A stretch of DNA of 64,000 nucleotides from Candidatus Devosia phytovorans (GTDB lineage: Bacteria > Pseudomonadota > Alphaproteobacteria > Rhizobiales > Devosiaceae): positions 4,221,001-4,285,000 of the forward strand of contig CP119312.1 of the NCBI GenBank assembly GCA_029202405.1, read 5' to 3'. Positions 63,145 to 64,000 of this stretch are shown here, one piece after another. The notes under the pieces are model-generated. The model was not told where the DNA came from. It worked only from the letters and a program-made list of their open reading frames with translations, and made no database searches. Within the stretch, counting starts at the first letter, position 1. Each line of letters begins with the position of its first letter. Made by a program: the position numbers and the translations under genes.

Positions 63145-64000
63145 ATGACTTTCGCCCCGCCCCAGTCGGTCAAGGCAATCCTTGGCCCCACCAATACCGG
63201 CAAGACCTATTTTGCCATCGAGCGTATGCTGGCCCATCCCACCGGGATGATCGGCTTGCCGCTGCGCCTGCTCGCGCGCGAGGTCTATCAGCGTTGCATC
63301 GAGCGGGTGGGCGAGGGCGCAGTGGCGCTGGTCACCGGCGAAGAGCGGATCATTCCAGCCAAACCGCGCTTCTGGGTCTGCACCGTCGAAGCCATGCCGA
63401 TGGATATCCGTGTCGATTGCGTGGCGGTGGACGAGATCCAGACCGCGGTGGATTTCGATCGTGGCCATGTCTTTACCGACCGGATCCTGCATGCCCGCGG
63501 CAGCATGGAGACGCTGCTGCTGGGCGCGGCGACCATGGCGCCGATCATCCGAAAGCTCTTGCCGCATGCCGAAATCATCGATCGACCGCGGTTTTCCCAG
63601 CTCAGCTATGCCGGCTCCAAGAAAATCTCGCGCCAGCCGCCGCGCTCGGCCATCGTCGCCTTCTCGGCCAAGCAGGTTTACGCCATTGCCGAATTGATCC
63701 GCCGCGAGCGCGGTGGTGCCGCGGTGGTCATGGGCGCGCTGTCGCCCCGCACCCGCAATGCGCAGGTCGAGCTTTATCAGAATGGCGATGTGGATTTCCT
63801 CGTCGCCACCGACGCCATCGGCATGGGGCTCAACCTCGATATCCACCATGTGGCCTTTGCCGATGACAGCAAGTTCGACGGAAGGATCAGTCGCGACCTG
63901 ACCCCGGCCGAGATCGGCCAGATCGCCGGTCGCGCCGGTCGCCACGCGAGAAACGGCACCTTTGGCGTCACCGGCGGCACCGAGGGATTCGACGAGGAAC
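63145..64000 (+). CDS. Suv3-like DExH helicase (partial, runs off the window)
   Basis: 285 codons of a helicase: Walker A GPTNTGKTYFA, a DEIQ box in VAVDEIQTAVDF, motif III GAATM, and in the second RecA fold VATDAIGMGLNLD and IGQIAGRAGRHA. It matches the mitochondrial Suv3-type RNA helicase family found in alphaproteobacteria. ATG 63145. The C-terminus is outside the window. Confidence 0.9.
   Translation, partial: MTFAPPQSVKAILGPTNTGKTYFAIERMLAHPTGMIGLPLRLLAREVYQRCIERVGEGAVALVTGEERIIPAKPRFWVCTVEAMPMDIRVDCVAVDEIQTAVDFDRGHVFTDRILHARGSMETLLLGAATMAPIIRKLLPHAEIIDRPRFSQLSYAGSKKISRQPPRSAIVAFSAKQVYAIAELIRRERGGAAVVMGALSPRTRNAQVELYQNGDVDFLVATDAIGMGLNLDIHHVAFADDSKFDGRISRDLTPAEIGQIAGRAGRHARNGTFGVTGGTEGFDEE

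Noticed and set aside
1..64000. CRISPR array
   Set aside because: No regularly spaced direct repeats with unique spacers were found; the nine dispersed repeats are kilobases apart.

Overview
The window looks like a chromosome segment of a GC-rich alphaproteobacterium of the order Hyphomicrobiales, probably Devosia-like (the genus is inference). The evidence is the order of housekeeping genes on the right: mutT, GNAT, argJ, parvulin, secA, L,D-transpeptidase, accA, xerD, aroK-aroB, bolA, a J-domain protein, cobS-cobT, rpmB and a Suv3-type helicase.

Left part (1-14 kb) is an accessory defence island. A large tyrosine-recombinase-like protein lies at the left edge. A minus-strand operon follows: CD-NTase, E2-like protein, patatin phospholipase, DUF2235 hydrolase. 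This reads as a CBASS system of the E2-only (type II-short) kind with two lipase-like products. Divergent from it is a plus-strand operon of an XRE repressor and an ImmA/IrrE-type metalloprotease, matching the known CBASS regulators CapH and CapP, extended here by an exonuclease I (SbcB)-like gene. The shared intergenic region has two 15-bp operator-like sites exactly 21 bp apart and a 31-codon leader ORF ahead of the cyclase. Next come a TIR gene plus a SLOG-like gene, a divergent small membrane protein, and a HEPN-like gene.

Middle part (14-37 kb) is mostly metabolic and flexible. It holds an AI-2E family membrane protein, glutaminase, a PRC-barrel protein, a TPP-riboswitch operon (YkoF, ThiX, ThiZ, ThiY and a flavin monooxygenase), and a 12-kb catabolic operon. 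That operon has a complete oligopeptide-type ABC importer, two tandem DUF6282 hydrolases, an allantoinase-like cyclic amidohydrolase and a GAF histidine kinase with its NarL-type regulator. Smaller genes follow: an AhpD-like protein, a PilZ protein and a glycine-rich secreted protein with a short collagen-like stretch. A dispersed intergenic repeat of about 55-60 bp occurs nine times between 9.4 and 37.3 kb, always in the same orientation.

Right part (37.4-64 kb) starts with tRNA-Arg(CCT) and is mainly conserved chromosome. It carries cell-envelope, secretion, shikimate, fatty-acid, cobaltochelatase and ribosomal genes, with clear terminators and a palindromic intergenic element. The last 0.9 kb before the truncated helicase gene has no recognisable gene.
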